Assembly: GCA_026400935.1 (NCBI GenBank)
Contig: JAPLNX010000104.1
Coordinates: 1-53,919, forward strand
Length of the DNA: 53,919 nucleotides
Reading direction: 5' to 3'
Source: Planctomycetia bacterium
GTDB taxonomy: Bacteria > Planctomycetota > Planctomycetia > Planctomycetales > Planctomycetaceae
Positions 1 to 8,669 of this stretch are shown in pieces. Position 1 is the first letter of the stretch. Each line of letters starts with the position of its first letter. The translations under genes and the position numbers were made by a program. A model generated the notes under the pieces. It was given only the letters and a program-made list of their open reading frames with translations. It did not search any database and was not told where the DNA came from.

Positions 1-548
1 TTGATCGCCTTGCTCAATGTCTCGCGCCAAAGATCGAGACTTTGACCAGGCACGCCAAAGATCAGATCGAGCCCCACGTTTTCAATCCGTCGGCGAATTC
101 GTTCAACGGCCGAAACGACTTCGTCCGCACGATGATCCCGTTCGAGCAGCTTCAATACATCGGCATCAAACGACTGCACCCCCAGGCTGATCCGATTCAC
201 TCCCGCATCGGCGAGAAGTTCAATCTTCTCGTCGCTCAACCCAAACGGATTCGCCTCCACCGACCACTCGTAACCCGGTGCGAGCACGAACCACTTCTGA
301 GTCAGCTCCAACAACTCAGCCAATTGCCTCGGCGGCAAATGCGTCGGCGTCCCACCACCAAAGAACACTGTGTCGACTTCACGCGGATGTTCGAGCGACG
401 CGAGTTCGACAGACATCGCCCGCAAATAGTCATCCGTCAAATCATCTCGCCCCGCAACCAGCGTGAAATCGCAATACCCACACCGATGAGCGCAAAACGG
501 CACATGCAGATATGCCGCTCGTGGTTCCGCGTAAATTGGCAAAGTCAT
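1..548 (-). CDS. hemW: HemW-like radical SAM protein (coproporphyrinogen III oxidase-like), 3' end cut by window
   Basis: I translated this on the minus strand from the ATG at 548; it stays open to the left edge, so the C-terminal half is missing. Near residue 17 it has FCAHRCGYCDF, the CX3CX2C motif that holds the radical-SAM [4Fe-4S] cluster in HemW/HemN proteins, with Tyr before the last Cys. FFGGGTPTHLPP follows (the SAM-binding GGGTP), then SVEANP and NRISLGVQSFD, all typical of the family. HemW proteins bind heme and act as heme chaperones; HemN is the oxygen-independent oxidase. The short N-terminus before the first Cys fits HemW better. The small gene at 632-856 lies 83 nt upstream on the same strand and may be cotranscribed. 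Family is certain; HemW versus HemN is likely but not proven. Confidence 0.9.
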   Translation of the reverse strand, partial: MTLPIYAEPRAAYLHVPFCAHRCGYCDFTLVAGRDDLTDDYLRAMSVELASLEHPREVDTVFFGGGTPTHLPPRQLAELLELTQKWFVLAPGYEWSVEANPFGLSDEKIELLADAGVNRISLGVQSFDADVLKLLERDHRADEVVSAVERIRRRIENVGLDLIFGVPGQSLDLWRETLSKAI

Positions 549-631
549 GCTTGATCCGAACGGCGGCAGGTCACAACGGCAACGATTGGGCGCTGTCGGC
601 CATCGCGCACCAGGATCGGGAAGCGCATGGC

Positions 632-856
632 TCACAGTCCCCCGACAATGATGGCGTCGTGCGGCAGGATGTGATGAAAGTAAATCGGTCGCCCGGCCTT
701 GTACGCTTCGTCGGTGGCGGGCATCAACTTGCCAAGTTCGACATCATGCGCGATCACATGCTGAGCTTCGCAGTCCCACGCAATCCATTCCCCCTCATAA
801 CGCTCTTCGATTTCCGGCGGAATGTCACCCGGTTGGATGTTGAGATCATCTGGCAT
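632..856 (-). CDS. Small DUF5678-like protein
   Basis: A 74-residue protein on the minus strand, ATG at 856. After an acidic N-terminus it has the core YEGEWIAWD ... VIAHDVELGKL ... AYKAGRPIYFHHI and ends IIVGGL. The order 'Y-x-G-x-W-(I/V)-A-x-D', then a short alpha segment, then a beta strand, resembles the DUF5678 family of small soluble proteins of unknown role. It is codirectional with hemW, which starts 83 nt downstream. Overlapping reading frames on both strands lack this ordered composition. No function can be assigned. Confidence 0.65.
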   Translation of the reverse strand: MPDDLNIQPGDIPPEIEERYEGEWIAWDCEAQHVIAHDVELGKLMPATDEAYKAGRPIYFHHILPHDAIIVGGL

Positions 857-1032
857 GGCATGTTCCCTTCATTTGCAAGCACTCTGGTTGACCACAGTGT
901 AACCAGCGGCGCTCGACATTCTATCGGGCACTTCGACGAAGCCCGCAAAGTAGCCCTCTTGATTTTCGCCGCGAACCAAGGCATCGTGTCGAAGCGTTGG
1001 AAAACACGTCATGTTGACCGAAGAGGTATGCG

Positions 1033-1218
1033 ATGTCTGTGAAAGAGTTGATTCGGAATGCTGTGGACCAGATGCCCGAAGAGATTTCGTTCGACGACGC
1101 ACTGGAAGAATTGGAAATTCTGGCAGCAATTCAACGAGCGGATGAAGCCGCTGATGCCGGTGACGTAATCCCGCACGAGGAGGTCAAGCGGGAGATCGCG
1201 TCATGGTTTTCAAAGTAG
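1033..1218 (+). CDS. Antitoxin of a RelE/ParE-type toxin-antitoxin pair
   Basis: A 61-residue acidic, helical protein (SVKELIRNAVDQMPEEISF, then DDALEELEILAAIQRAD). It resembles the short antitoxins of planctomycete and cyanobacterial RelE/ParE pairs, in which a first helix 'L...V..LP..aS(F/W)eDv...' is followed by a toxin-wrapping helix. It lacks an obvious N-terminal DNA-binding domain, so autoregulation is uncertain. Its end overlaps the toxin start by 16 nt, an arrangement that keeps antitoxin translated first. The role is inferred mainly from the position before a recognisable toxin and from size and charge. Confidence 0.75.
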   Translation: MSVKELIRNAVDQMPEEISFDDALEELEILAAIQRADEAADAGDVIPHEEVKREIASWFSK

Positions 1219-1508
1219 TTTGGACCGGTCCCGCACGGGCAGAACTGCGTGAAATTAAGAACTACATCGCTGCGGACAATCCCACCGCCGCGAAGCGAGT
1301 CATTAAAGAGATTGAGGCTCGTGTGGATCAACTGGAAACGATGCCCTTTGGATTTCCCGTTTATGAGCCGAGTCGCGATGAAAACGCGCGGCACATGGTT
1401 GTGGGCAACTATCGCATCTTCTACCGCGTCTACCCCGACAAGCAGCGGATTCGCATTCTGACCGTGTGGCATTCGTCGCGACGCGAGCCACGATTGCCTC
1501 GCAACTGA
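1203..1508 (+). CDS. RelE/ParE family toxin
   Basis: A 101-residue basic protein of the RelE/ParE superfamily. The N-terminal strand VFKVVWTGPARAELREI is followed by helices (NYIAADNPTAAKRVIKEI, then RVDQLETMPFGFPVYEP) and the C-terminal sheet NYRIFYRV ... RIRILTVWHSSR. The 'Y-R-I-x-Y-x-V' and 'V-x-H-x-x-R' segments are family hallmarks. ParE members inhibit gyrase and RelE members cleave mRNA on ribosomes; the sequence does not settle which applies. The ATG at 1203 lies inside the antitoxin gene. The pair stands alone between the divergent hemW side and a repeat-rich spacer. Confidence 0.9.
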   Translation: MVFKVVWTGPARAELREIKNYIAADNPTAAKRVIKEIEARVDQLETMPFGFPVYEPSRDENARHMVVGNYRIFYRVYPDKQRIRILTVWHSSRREPRLPRN

Positions 1509-1521
1509 ATCGTCTCTGCTC

Positions 1522-1740
1522 CGCTCAGCGCGGGTCTCCCGACCCTGCCGGATTTTGGACCGCAGGTCTCCCTTGGGCTTTGATCGTTGCGACGGGTTTG
1601 TTTCAATGCCAACGAAAACCTTCGGTCGAGCGAGCGGCGGGGTCTGGAGACCCTCGCCGAACACGCGTCAATGGAGAATGACTTTTCGGAGTCTAGACCA
1701 CAGAATGGTCCGGCGGGGCAGCTCTGGCCGACCTTTGGTG
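1522..1740. repeat. Spacer with GGTCTCC hairpins
   Basis: The spacer between the toxin gene and the next gene holds several short dyads built on GGTCTC/GAGACC. Examples are GGGTC-TCCC-GACCC at 1532-1545 and a longer one at 1635-1659 in which CGGCG/CGCCG extends GGGTCT/AGACCC. A further GACC...GGTCTCC occurs at 1558-1571. These look like decayed copies of an interspersed palindromic repeat. I see no convincing gene in the spacer. Confidence 0.35.
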
Positions 1741-1774
1741 ATTTGAAATGAATCGGGATGGTAGTTGATACGTT

Positions 1775-2158
1775 ATGGAAACAGCTTCGTTACCTCGCGA
1801 ACATCAAGATTGGCGAACCAGTGGACCTGGCCGCGCTGAAGATGCGGCTTATCTCTTCGGTTACTATCTGATTTTGCATTGCAGAGACGAGGCCATTGCG
1901 AAAATACCGGCGAACGCTTCGCCCGACACAAAGGCCGCCGTTGAAGTGGCGGTTGACACCGCGTTGCACAACGTCTGTGACTTGCTAGAGGGATTCTGGC
2001 CGCTCGAAGCTGGACCGAATAAAAGAATCGCCTTAGCTCTTGGCGTTCAAGTTTGTGACGAAGAAGGTGATGTGGCTGAAACTGTTGAAATCTCTCCATG
2101 CAAACTGGATTTGCCCATCGGATATTGGAAATGGGCACAAGATCGCGAGTTTCGATAA
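1775..2158 (+). CDS. Hypothetical protein
   Basis: A 127-residue soluble protein starting at the ATG at 1775. It contains a helical stretch (EDAAYLFGYYLILHCRDEAI), a central ATP-independent-looking helix pair around KAAVEVAVDTALHNVCDLLE, and a C-terminal segment ALALGVQVCDEEGD ... EISPCKLDLPIGYWKW. It has no signal peptide or membrane segment. I preferred this strand over the fully overlapping minus-strand frame because composition and predicted secondary structure look like a real folded protein. The gene ends 28 nt before the DUF1501 gene and may be read with it. I do not recognise the family. Confidence 0.6.
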   Translation: METASLPREHQDWRTSGPGRAEDAAYLFGYYLILHCRDEAIAKIPANASPDTKAAVEVAVDTALHNVCDLLEGFWPLEAGPNKRIALALGVQVCDEEGDVAETVEISPCKLDLPIGYWKWAQDREFR

Positions 2159-2185
2159 CCAAATCCGTGACTGAGATTGCTCACC

Positions 2186-3601
2186 ATGCGTTATTCCTGC
2201 CACAATTTTGAACCCGTGCTTTCTCGACGTGGCATGCTGCACGCGTCGGCGTGCGGGTTCGGATCGCTCGCGCTTGCGGACCTGTTGAAGGCGGACACGA
2301 CTCGCGCGACGAAACCGCTCGCGCCGAAGGCTCCGCCGTTTCCGGCGAAGGCGCGGCGAGTCATTTTTCTCTTTATGCACGGTGGGCCGTCGCAGGTCGA
2401 TACGTTCGATTACAAGCCGCTGCTCGAACGGGATCACGGGAAGCCGTTGCCGTTTTCCAAGCCGCGAGTTTTCTCAGCGGCGACCGGAAACTTACTGAAG
2501 TCGCCGTGGAAGTTTCGGCAGTACGGCGAGAGCGGGGCGTGGGTCAGCGATCTGTTTCCGCATGTCGCTCAGCACGTCGATGACTTGTGCATGATCAATT
2601 CGATGTGGGGGTCGAACTCGCGGCACGGCGGAGCGTTGCTCGAACTGCACACCGGCAGCGACACCTTCGTCCGGCCGAGCATGGGTTCGTGGATCACGTA
2701 TGGTCTGGGAACAGAGAACCAAGACCTCCCCGGCTACATCACCATCTGCCCGACGCTGACGCACGGTGGAGTGAATGCTTATAGCTCGGCATTTTTACCA
2801 GCGGTCTATCACGGCACACCTTTGGGTAACGCGGGAATTTCGTCGGACCAAGCCAAGATTCCGTTCATCGAAAACGCCGACAAGCTGCCGCGATCACTTC
2901 AATCGCGCGAACTGAGTTTGCTCCAGCAAATGAATCAGGAACACCTCGCAGGAAGTGGTCCCGATGCTGCACTCGAAGGCCGCATCAATTCGTTCGAGCT
3001 CGCCTTCCGAATGCAGACCGCTGCTCCGGAATTGCAGAACCTCAGCACAGAATCGGAAGCGACTCAGAAAATGTACGGGCTCGACAAACCACAGACGGCG
3101 AACTTTGGCCGCCAATGTCTGATGGCCCGACGCTTCGCCGAACGGGGAGTCCGATTCATCCAATGCACTCACAGCTACAAATGGGATCAACACGGCGGCT
3201 TGAAAGCCGATCATGGTCGTAATGCGATGGAAGTCGATCAACCAATCGCCGCCCTACTGACCGATCTAAAGTCGCGCGGCCTGCTAGACGACACGCTGAT
3301 CCTCTGGGGCGGCGAGTTCGGCCGCACTCCGGTCGCTCAAGGAGACGACGGCCGAGACCACAACCCGCAAGGCTACACCATGTGGCTGGCCGGCGGCGGC
3401 GTGAAGCCCGGCATCCGCTACGGTGAGACCGACGACTACGGCTACTACGCCGTCAAAGACAAAGTCCACCTGCACGACCTGCACGCCACGATGCTGCACC
3501 TACTGGGCTTAGACCACCTCAAGCTGACCTACAAATTCGCTGGCCGCGACTTCCGGCTGACCGATGTGCATGGCGAAATTGTGCACGGACTTTTGGCGTA
3601 G
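2186..3601 (+). CDS. DUF1501 family secreted protein
   Basis: A 471-residue protein of the DUF1501 family, which has a sulfatase/alkaline-phosphatase-like fold and is strongly expanded in Planctomycetes. The N-terminus carries a twin-arginine type leader: SRRGMLHASACGFGSLALAD. Family motifs follow: FLFMHGGPSQVDTFDYKP, then GSNSRHGGALLELHTG and, near the C-terminus, LWGGEFGRTP ... GRDHNPQGYTMWLAGGGVKPG. I start it at the ATG at 2186; a TTG nine bases upstream is also open. DUF1501 genes usually sit beside a DUF1549/DUF1553 cytochrome-type partner; none is visible here. The substrate is not known. Confidence 0.93.
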   Translation: MRYSCHNFEPVLSRRGMLHASACGFGSLALADLLKADTTRATKPLAPKAPPFPAKARRVIFLFMHGGPSQVDTFDYKPLLERDHGKPLPFSKPRVFSAATGNLLKSPWKFRQYGESGAWVSDLFPHVAQHVDDLCMINSMWGSNSRHGGALLELHTGSDTFVRPSMGSWITYGLGTENQDLPGYITICPTLTHGGVNAYSSAFLPAVYHGTPLGNAGISSDQAKIPFIENADKLPRSLQSRELSLLQQMNQEHLAGSGPDAALEGRINSFELAFRMQTAAPELQNLSTESEATQKMYGLDKPQTANFGRQCLMARRFAERGVRFIQCTHSYKWDQHGGLKADHGRNAMEVDQPIAALLTDLKSRGLLDDTLILWGGEFGRTPVAQGDDGRDHNPQGYTMWLAGGGVKPGIRYGETDDYGYYAVKDKVHLHDLHATMLHLLGLDHLKLTYKFAGRDFRLTDVHGEIVHGLLA

Positions 3602-3748
3602 TTGCGGTTGTTAGTCGTAATCGGCGCGATGCGGTCTCGCCGAAACACTTTGAGCTTGAGTTTGTCCAAAAGTGTCGTCTGCTTGGAATCGCTAATGCGT
3701 CGTCTTTGGTGAGAGGTCTTGTTTCCGACGATCTTTACTAAACGGCGG

Positions 3749-5365
3749 CTACGCCTGCTCGTCTTTGATCTCGCCACTTTCAAAGTGAACTTCAAAGATC
3801 GTGGTCACTCCGCGTCCCTTTGGACCATATCCCTTCCGGAAATGAACGCGCCACAGCAAGGAACCGGTCAGCAGTTCCAGGTCGTTTTCGCCAGACGGCA
3901 CGTAATAGAGGCGCGACTCTTTTGGCTTCAGCAGTTTTTCGAGCGGTAAATTAGCCAGATCCCACGGTGACTGAAAATTGTGGTCGTAGACATACACCTT
4001 GCGTTTGTCAGTATTGGCCTTGTCCTCTTCGCGACAGACGAATTGGTTCGCCCGCCAATCGAAGCGTGTCTTTCCGCTGCGAGTAAAAAGCAAATGCGAA
4101 TCCAGCGGCGGAATCTCTTGATCCTGCGACACGTTTTCAAACTTCAACCACAGCTTGAGGACCGGTGAACTCGGCAGACGCACGTCATCGGACTTCCGCG
4201 AATGATGCACGAATTGAATCGGCCCGCGTGTGACCTTGGTCACAGTCACTTTGATATTGCCGAACGTTTGCGATTGCCCAATTTTCAGTTCATGGCCATC
4301 GGGCATTTCGGCTCGTTCTGGGACCAACAAAATGCTGACGTTCTTCTTTTTCGGAACGAGATCCGGAAGGCTTTCCAATCCGTAGTCAACGTCCTTGCGG
4401 CTCATCAAATGGAAGAACAAGTACAAGAACCCGATCGTCACCGCACTCGTGTAACTCAACAGCAACAACACCGATGTCTTTGCCATGAGCACGTGATCGG
4501 TGTCGATGTTTTGGGCCACCGCTTTCGAGTCCGCCGCGACCGTTGTCGTCGTTGAATCGCTTGTCGGCTGTTGAGCCGCGCTGTCAGTTGTGTCCGTCGA
4601 TTCGCTCGCTGCCGGCGACAAATCGTTTGTCATCGATTCCGTTACGGTTTCGACCACAGTTCCACCAATCAGTGCGCTCAGCCCGGTTCCGCTGGCCGAC
4701 ATGTCGATAGTGGGCAGCTCGGCATCGATTGCGGTCTGAGTAATTTCCGGAGCAACGGGAGCGATTGTTTCTTGCGTCGCCGATTCCGGAACCATCAACT
4801 CCGCAGCCACGACGGGCGTCTCTTCGGCGGCACCGAACAGCGATTCCATCGGATGCGGCTCCGTCGGCGGGATTGGTTCCGGAACGACGGCATTCGCGGT
4901 CACGGGCACTTCTTGAGCAACAACATTGGGGGCCGGTTCCGGTTCTGAACTCTCTCCGAACAGCAGGGAGGAATCGGACGGCGTGGTCTCGGCGGTAACC
5001 ACGTTTTGCGGTGGCTCGAACGCTGGCTGTCCAAAGAAAGGGAGCTGTTCGTCAACGACGGAGTTCGTGGCCGCGACCGCTGTCGCCGCAGGTTCGGAAA
5101 CGCTCATCACCGGTGCGGAAACCGGAGCCGGTGCGGGGAACGGTTCCGTGGTGAACTGCGGAAAGGGAGCCGGCGCTTGCGGCTCAGGAGCAATCGGCTG
5201 ACTCGGCGGCGGAACGGGTGCTGGTGCTGGAATCGGTGCTGGAGCCGATCCTTCCGGCGCGGGAATACTCAAGTGCGCCCCGCAGTGTGGGCAGGCCACC
5301 ACGACGCCGAATTGCTCGACCAACAAATTGCCGCGGCACTGACCGCAGATCATCTCAAACGCCAT
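3749..5365 (-). CDS. Zinc-ribbon membrane protein with long Pro/Ala linker
   Basis: Starting at the ATG at 5365 (a GTG at 5386 is also open), this is a 538-residue protein. Residues 3-35 form a zinc ribbon (ICGQCRGNLL ... VACPHCGAHL, two CxxC knuckles). A roughly 250-residue Pro/Ala/Glu/Thr-rich linker follows, then one transmembrane segment (VLLLLSYTSAVTIGFLYLFF). The globular C-terminal domain starts near GHELKIGQSQTFGNIKVTV and has strands like LKLWLKFENVS, reminiscent of the DUF4352 immunoglobulin-like fold. Planctomycetes have many proteins of this plan, including the gene at 27506-30025 here. Topology is probably ribbon inside, C-terminal domain outside. Function unknown. Confidence 0.8.
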   Translation of the reverse strand: MAFEMICGQCRGNLLVEQFGVVVACPHCGAHLSIPAPEGSAPAPIPAPAPVPPPSQPIAPEPQAPAPFPQFTTEPFPAPAPVSAPVMSVSEPAATAVAATNSVVDEQLPFFGQPAFEPPQNVVTAETTPSDSSLLFGESSEPEPAPNVVAQEVPVTANAVVPEPIPPTEPHPMESLFGAAEETPVVAAELMVPESATQETIAPVAPEITQTAIDAELPTIDMSASGTGLSALIGGTVVETVTESMTNDLSPAASESTDTTDSAAQQPTSDSTTTTVAADSKAVAQNIDTDHVLMAKTSVLLLLSYTSAVTIGFLYLFFHLMSRKDVDYGLESLPDLVPKKKNVSILLVPERAEMPDGHELKIGQSQTFGNIKVTVTKVTRGPIQFVHHSRKSDDVRLPSSPVLKLWLKFENVSQDQEIPPLDSHLLFTRSGKTRFDWRANQFVCREEDKANTDKRKVYVYDHNFQSPWDLANLPLEKLLKPKESRLYYVPSGENDLELLTGSLLWRVHFRKGYGPKGRGVTTIFEVHFESGEIKDEQA

Positions 5366-5381
5366 GCGATCCTCGAACCCG

Positions 5382-5468
5382 CCCACACTAGCCCGACGTG
5401 CAACCGAGGGAGTCTCTACGACTGGGCTTTTCGGTAAACCCTTCGTTTGCGTGTCGGGCTAGTGTGGG
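5382..5468. repeat. Paired inverted repeat, 'CACTAGCCCGAC' family
   Basis: Two arms face each other: 5382-5397 (CCCACACTAGCCCGAC) and 5453-5468 (its exact reverse complement). Similarity continues inward at lower identity (GTGCAACCGAGGGA against ACGCAAACGAAGGG on the other strand), making each arm about 30 nt with a spacer of about 27 nt. It overlaps the upstream edge of the zinc-ribbon gene and lies just downstream of bioD. The paired-arm layout resembles REP/BIME elements moved by RAYT-type transposases; no such transposase is in the window. Confidence 0.75.
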
Positions 5469-5478
5469 GCCATGAATT

Positions 5479-6198
5479 TCAGAATGTAGATTTACTTTGG
5501 CGATCATCAGCCAAGGCGGACCAATCTAGCTGGATGGGCTCACCGAAGCGACCGACCCAACCCTGTGATTGATGGCGGCGGATTCCTAAAACTTGAATGC
5601 TCCCGCGTAATGCGATCTCGGCAGCGTTCGTATCGACCGACAGATCGTCTCTTTGCACCGGAATCGCCTCATTCAAGAGGATTCCGGCAACTCGCAACCC
5701 CCGCGCGCGAGCGACCTCGATCGTCAGCAGCGTGTGATTGATCGTCCCCAGTCCGCATCGAGCCACAATCAGTAACGGAAACTGAAACCGCGCCGCCAAA
5801 TCGGCCATCGTTTCGTCATCCGTCAGCGGACAGAGCAATCCTCCCGCTCCTTCGACGATGAGCAGTTCGCACCGCGAACGCCAATCGTCGAAGCCGCGCT
5901 GCAACTCAGCGAGATCAACCGATCTCCCCTCTTGCCGAGCGGCAATCGGCGGTGCCAGCGCTGCGGCGAATCGCTGCGGCGAAATCTGATCGTCGCTGAA
6001 TTCGCCTCCCAACGCCTGCCGCAATTCTTCCACGTCGTCCCAGACCGAGCGGCCGTTCGGGTCGATGCGGACTCCGCTGCAAACCGGCTTGTACGCCCCG
6101 ACGCGATGCCCGGCCGCTCGCAGATCGCGGACGATCGCGCACGACACGTGCGTCTTGCCGACCGCCGTGTCCGTCCCCGTGATGAAAAGCCCGCGCAT
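5479..6198 (-). CDS. bioD: Dethiobiotin synthetase BioD
   Basis: Dethiobiotin synthetase closes the ureido ring of dethiobiotin from 7,8-diaminopelargonate, CO2 and ATP, the step before biotin synthase. The protein is 239 residues from the ATG at 6198, which has GGAGG 8 nt upstream; the longer open frame to 6240 is less likely. The N-terminus MRGLFITGTDTAVGKTHVS holds the BioD P-loop (GTDTxVGKT), with the Thr/Lys that bind substrate and phosphate. YKPVCSGV and LIVEGAGGLLCPL are the other family motifs. No other bio gene lies in the window. It is divergent from the dehydratase gene at 6525, with a palindromic repeat pair between them. Confidence 0.95.
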   Translation of the reverse strand: MRGLFITGTDTAVGKTHVSCAIVRDLRAAGHRVGAYKPVCSGVRIDPNGRSVWDDVEELRQALGGEFSDDQISPQRFAAALAPPIAARQEGRSVDLAELQRGFDDWRSRCELLIVEGAGGLLCPLTDDETMADLAARFQFPLLIVARCGLGTINHTLLTIEVARARGLRVAGILLNEAIPVQRDDLSVDTNAAEIALRGSIQVLGIRRHQSQGWVGRFGEPIQLDWSALADDRQSKSTF

Positions 6199-6240
6199 CG
6201 TTCGACCTCCTGATTCACTTGCGAGAGGTCCGGGATGCAC

Positions 6241-6364
6241 AGCGGCAAAGCCGCTGCTACGTAGCCATCACGCTCCACGTGATGAGCCGAGTGTCTGGCG
6301 ACTCTTTTCGGAATCAGAATCCAGAGACGCTCGGCTCGTCACGCGGAGCGTGACGGCTACGTAG
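6241..6364. repeat. Paired palindromic repeat, 'CTACGTAGCC' family (copy 1)
   Basis: Two facing arms of about 42 nt, 6257-6298 and 6321-6364. Each begins with CTACGTAGCC and contains an inner dyad around (A/G)TCACGCTCC(A/G)CGTGA(T/C), followed by GAGCCGAG. The arms match at nearly all positions after reverse complementing. A short AGCGGC/GCCGCT hairpin at 6241-6256 precedes them. The same unit, including the AGCGGC lead-in, recurs inside the MITE-like element at 11714-11940. It sits in the divergent bioD/dehydratase intergenic region. Confidence 0.8.
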
Positions 6365-6524
6365 ATTCGCACACAAACCCGCCGCTTTCAAAACTCGTCA
6401 CGATCAGCGTTCGCCAACTTGGCAAGCGATTCGATATTCTCCGCGATCAATGTTCCGTCACCGATTCGCGGCTCACAACCCGCGGACACAAAATACCGAA
6501 CACACTCGCAAAGGCCCACGACGT

Positions 6525-8504
6525 ATGACAACTTCGCTGCACGAACTGCTCGACTCGCAAGACCCGAACCTGTTCCGTTTGCAAACGTCGGGAGCCGGCC
6601 CGATCGGGCGGTTGCCCATCACCGAGCAGATGCTGTTGGATTCTCCATCGGGCGATCTCTTCGGCATGACCCAGAACGCGGGCATGGGCTGGGACGCTTC
6701 GCAACTGGCTCGGCCGCAGTATTTGATCCTGAGCACTCAGGGGGGCATCCGCGACGAAAACGGCAAGCCGATCGCGCTCGGTTATCACACGGGACACTGG
6801 GAAGTCGGCTTGCTCATGCGAGCTGCGGCTGAGGAATTCAATCGCCTCGAAAAGCTGCCGTTCGCGGCTTACGTCAGCGACCCGTGCGACGGACGGACGC
6901 AAGGGACTGTCGGCATGATGGACAGCCTCGCGTATCGCAACGACGCGGCGATGGTCCTCAGGCGATTGATCCGCTCGTTGCCGACGCGCAAAGGAATTCT
7001 CGGCATCGCGACCTGCGACAAAGGGATGCCCGCGATGATGATGGCGGTCGCTTCGCAACACAATCTGCCGGGAATCCTCGTCCCCGGCGGCGTGACGTTA
7101 CCCTCGAAAGATGCCGAAGACGCGGGCAAAGTTCAGTCGCTGGGTGCTCGGTACGCGCACGGTGAGGTGAGTTTGGAATACGCCCAAGACATGGGTTGCC
7201 GCGCGTGCGGCAGTCCCGGCGGCGGCTGTCAGTTCCTCGGCACAGCGGCGACATCGCAGGTCGTCGCGGAAGCGCTCGGCATGGCATTGCCGCACACGGC
7301 GCTGATGCCCTCCGGTCAACCGATTTGGCTCGATGCCGCGCGCCGTTCCGCGAAAGCGCTCGTCGCAATGGAAGCGGCCGGGCTGACCATGAAGAAACTG
7401 CTGACGGACGATTCGCTGCACAACGCGATGGTCGTCCATGCGGCGTGCGGTGGGTCGACGAATCTGTTGCTGCACATCCCGGCGATCGCGTTTGCGGCCG
7501 GACTGAAACGCCCCGTCGTTGACGATTGGATTCGGCTCAACCGACAAGTCCCGCGGCTCGTCGATGTGTTGCCCAACGGGCCGAAAGGTCATCCGACCGT
7601 GCAATTCTTTCTGGCGGGCGGTGTCCCCGAAGTGATGCTGCATCTGCGAAAGCTCGGCCTGCTCAAGCTCAACGCGCTCACGGCGACCGGGCGACCGCTG
7701 AGCGAAATTCTCGATTGGTGGGAGACTTCCGAGCGACGCACGCAACTCCGCGCGCTGTTGCTGGAAAAGGACAACATTCAGCCGGACGACGTGATCATGT
7801 CGCCGGAACAAGCTCGGTCGCGCGGGCTGACGAGCACCGTCACTTTCCCGATCGGCAACATCGCGCCGGAAGGTTCGGTGATCAAGAGCACGGCGATCGA
7901 CCCGACCGTCGTCGATCCAGACGGCGTGTATCGCAAGCTCGGTCCCGCGAAAGTCTTCACCTCCGAACGCGAGGCGATCGCCGCCGTCAAAGGACGCGGC
8001 ACGAAGACGATCGTCGCCGGTGACGTGATCGTGCTGATGTGCCGCGGCCCGCTCGGCGCTGGCATGGAAGAGACGTTTCAACTGACGTCGGCCCTCAAGT
8101 TTTTGTCCTTCGGCAAGCAGATCGCGTTGATCACCGACGCCCGCTTTTCCGGCGTCTCGACCGGCGCGTGCATCGGTCACGTCGGCCCTGAAGCACTCGC
8201 GGGCGGCCCGATCGGCAAGCTCCGCGACGGGGACTTGATCGAGATCATCGTCGACCGCAACAACCTCACCGGTTCGATGAACTTCGTCGGCGAGCAGTCC
8301 GCGTCGGACGGCACGACTCGCCGGTTCTCCGCCGATGAGGGAGCGAAACTCCTCGCCATCCGCGAGCCATCAATGCCGCTCGCCGCCGATCCCAACCTTC
8401 CTGACGACACCCGGTGGTGGGCACTGCTGCAACAACTCGGCGGCGGCACGTGGGGTGGATGTGTTTACGACGTCGAAGCACTCGCGAAAGCATTGCAGCG
8501 TTGA
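6525..8504 (+). CDS. yjhG: YjhG/YagF-type D-xylonate (sugar-acid) dehydratase
   Basis: A 659-residue member of the IlvD/Edd iron-sulfur dehydratase superfamily, closest in layout to the long YjhG/YagF branch. That branch dehydrates D-xylonate and related aldonic acids to 2-keto-3-deoxy acids. Cluster Cys motifs are [27 protein letters not shown] and [20 protein letters not shown], corresponding to the three Cys regions of Ilv[19 protein letters not shown] and [19 protein letters not shown] are the other strong family blocks. I chose the ATG at 6525, where similarity to the YjhG N-terminus ([20 protein letters not shown]) begins. The catalyst is cytoplasmic; no sugar dehydrogenase or lactonase is adjacent, so the substrate is inferred from the subfamily only. 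Confidence 0.9.
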   Translation: MTTSLHELLDSQDPNLFRLQTSGAGPIGRLPITEQMLLDSPSGDLFGMTQNAGMGWDASQLARPQYLILSTQGGIRDENGKPIALGYHTGHWEVGLLMRAAAEEFNRLEKLPFAAYVSDPCDGRTQGTVGMMDSLAYRNDAAMVLRRLIRSLPTRKGILGIATCDKGMPAMMMAVASQHNLPGILVPGGVTLPSKDAEDAGKVQSLGARYAHGEVSLEYAQDMGCRACGSPGGGCQFLGTAATSQVVAEALGMALPHTALMPSGQPIWLDAARRSAKALVAMEAAGLTMKKLLTDDSLHNAMVVHAACGGSTNLLLHIPAIAFAAGLKRPVVDDWIRLNRQVPRLVDVLPNGPKGHPTVQFFLAGGVPEVMLHLRKLGLLKLNALTATGRPLSEILDWWETSERRTQLRALLLEKDNIQPDDVIMSPEQARSRGLTSTVTFPIGNIAPEGSVIKSTAIDPTVVDPDGVYRKLGPAKVFTSEREAIAAVKGRGTKTIVAGDVIVLMCRGPLGAGMEETFQLTSALKFLSFGKQIALITDARFSGVSTGACIGHVGPEALAGGPIGKLRDGDLIEIIVDRNNLTGSMNFVGEQSASDGTTRRFSADEGAKLLAIREPSMPLAADPNLPDDTRWWALLQQLGGGTWGGCVYDVEALAKALQR

Positions 8505-8669
8505 ACCGCGAGATAGGACGGCAAATGCTCACGCGTTAATTGACTATTGACTCCAAGTAGTAACTTCGGGGCAGGGATTCCTGTTATTGCGGAAAACACC
8601 GAGAGCCACAGCCAAACAAATTCGCAATCAGCTCTTCAGAGTTCAATCACCCAATTTGAGAGCAGGCGA

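Noticed and set aside
1773-2162. A 129-codon minus-strand frame opposite the hypothetical gene at 1775
   Set aside because: Arg/Gln-rich, no motif; the plus-strand protein has better composition.
7098-8180. A 360-codon minus-strand frame within the dehydratase gene
   Set aside because: Antisense of a strongly conserved gene; Arg/His-rich composition with no motif.
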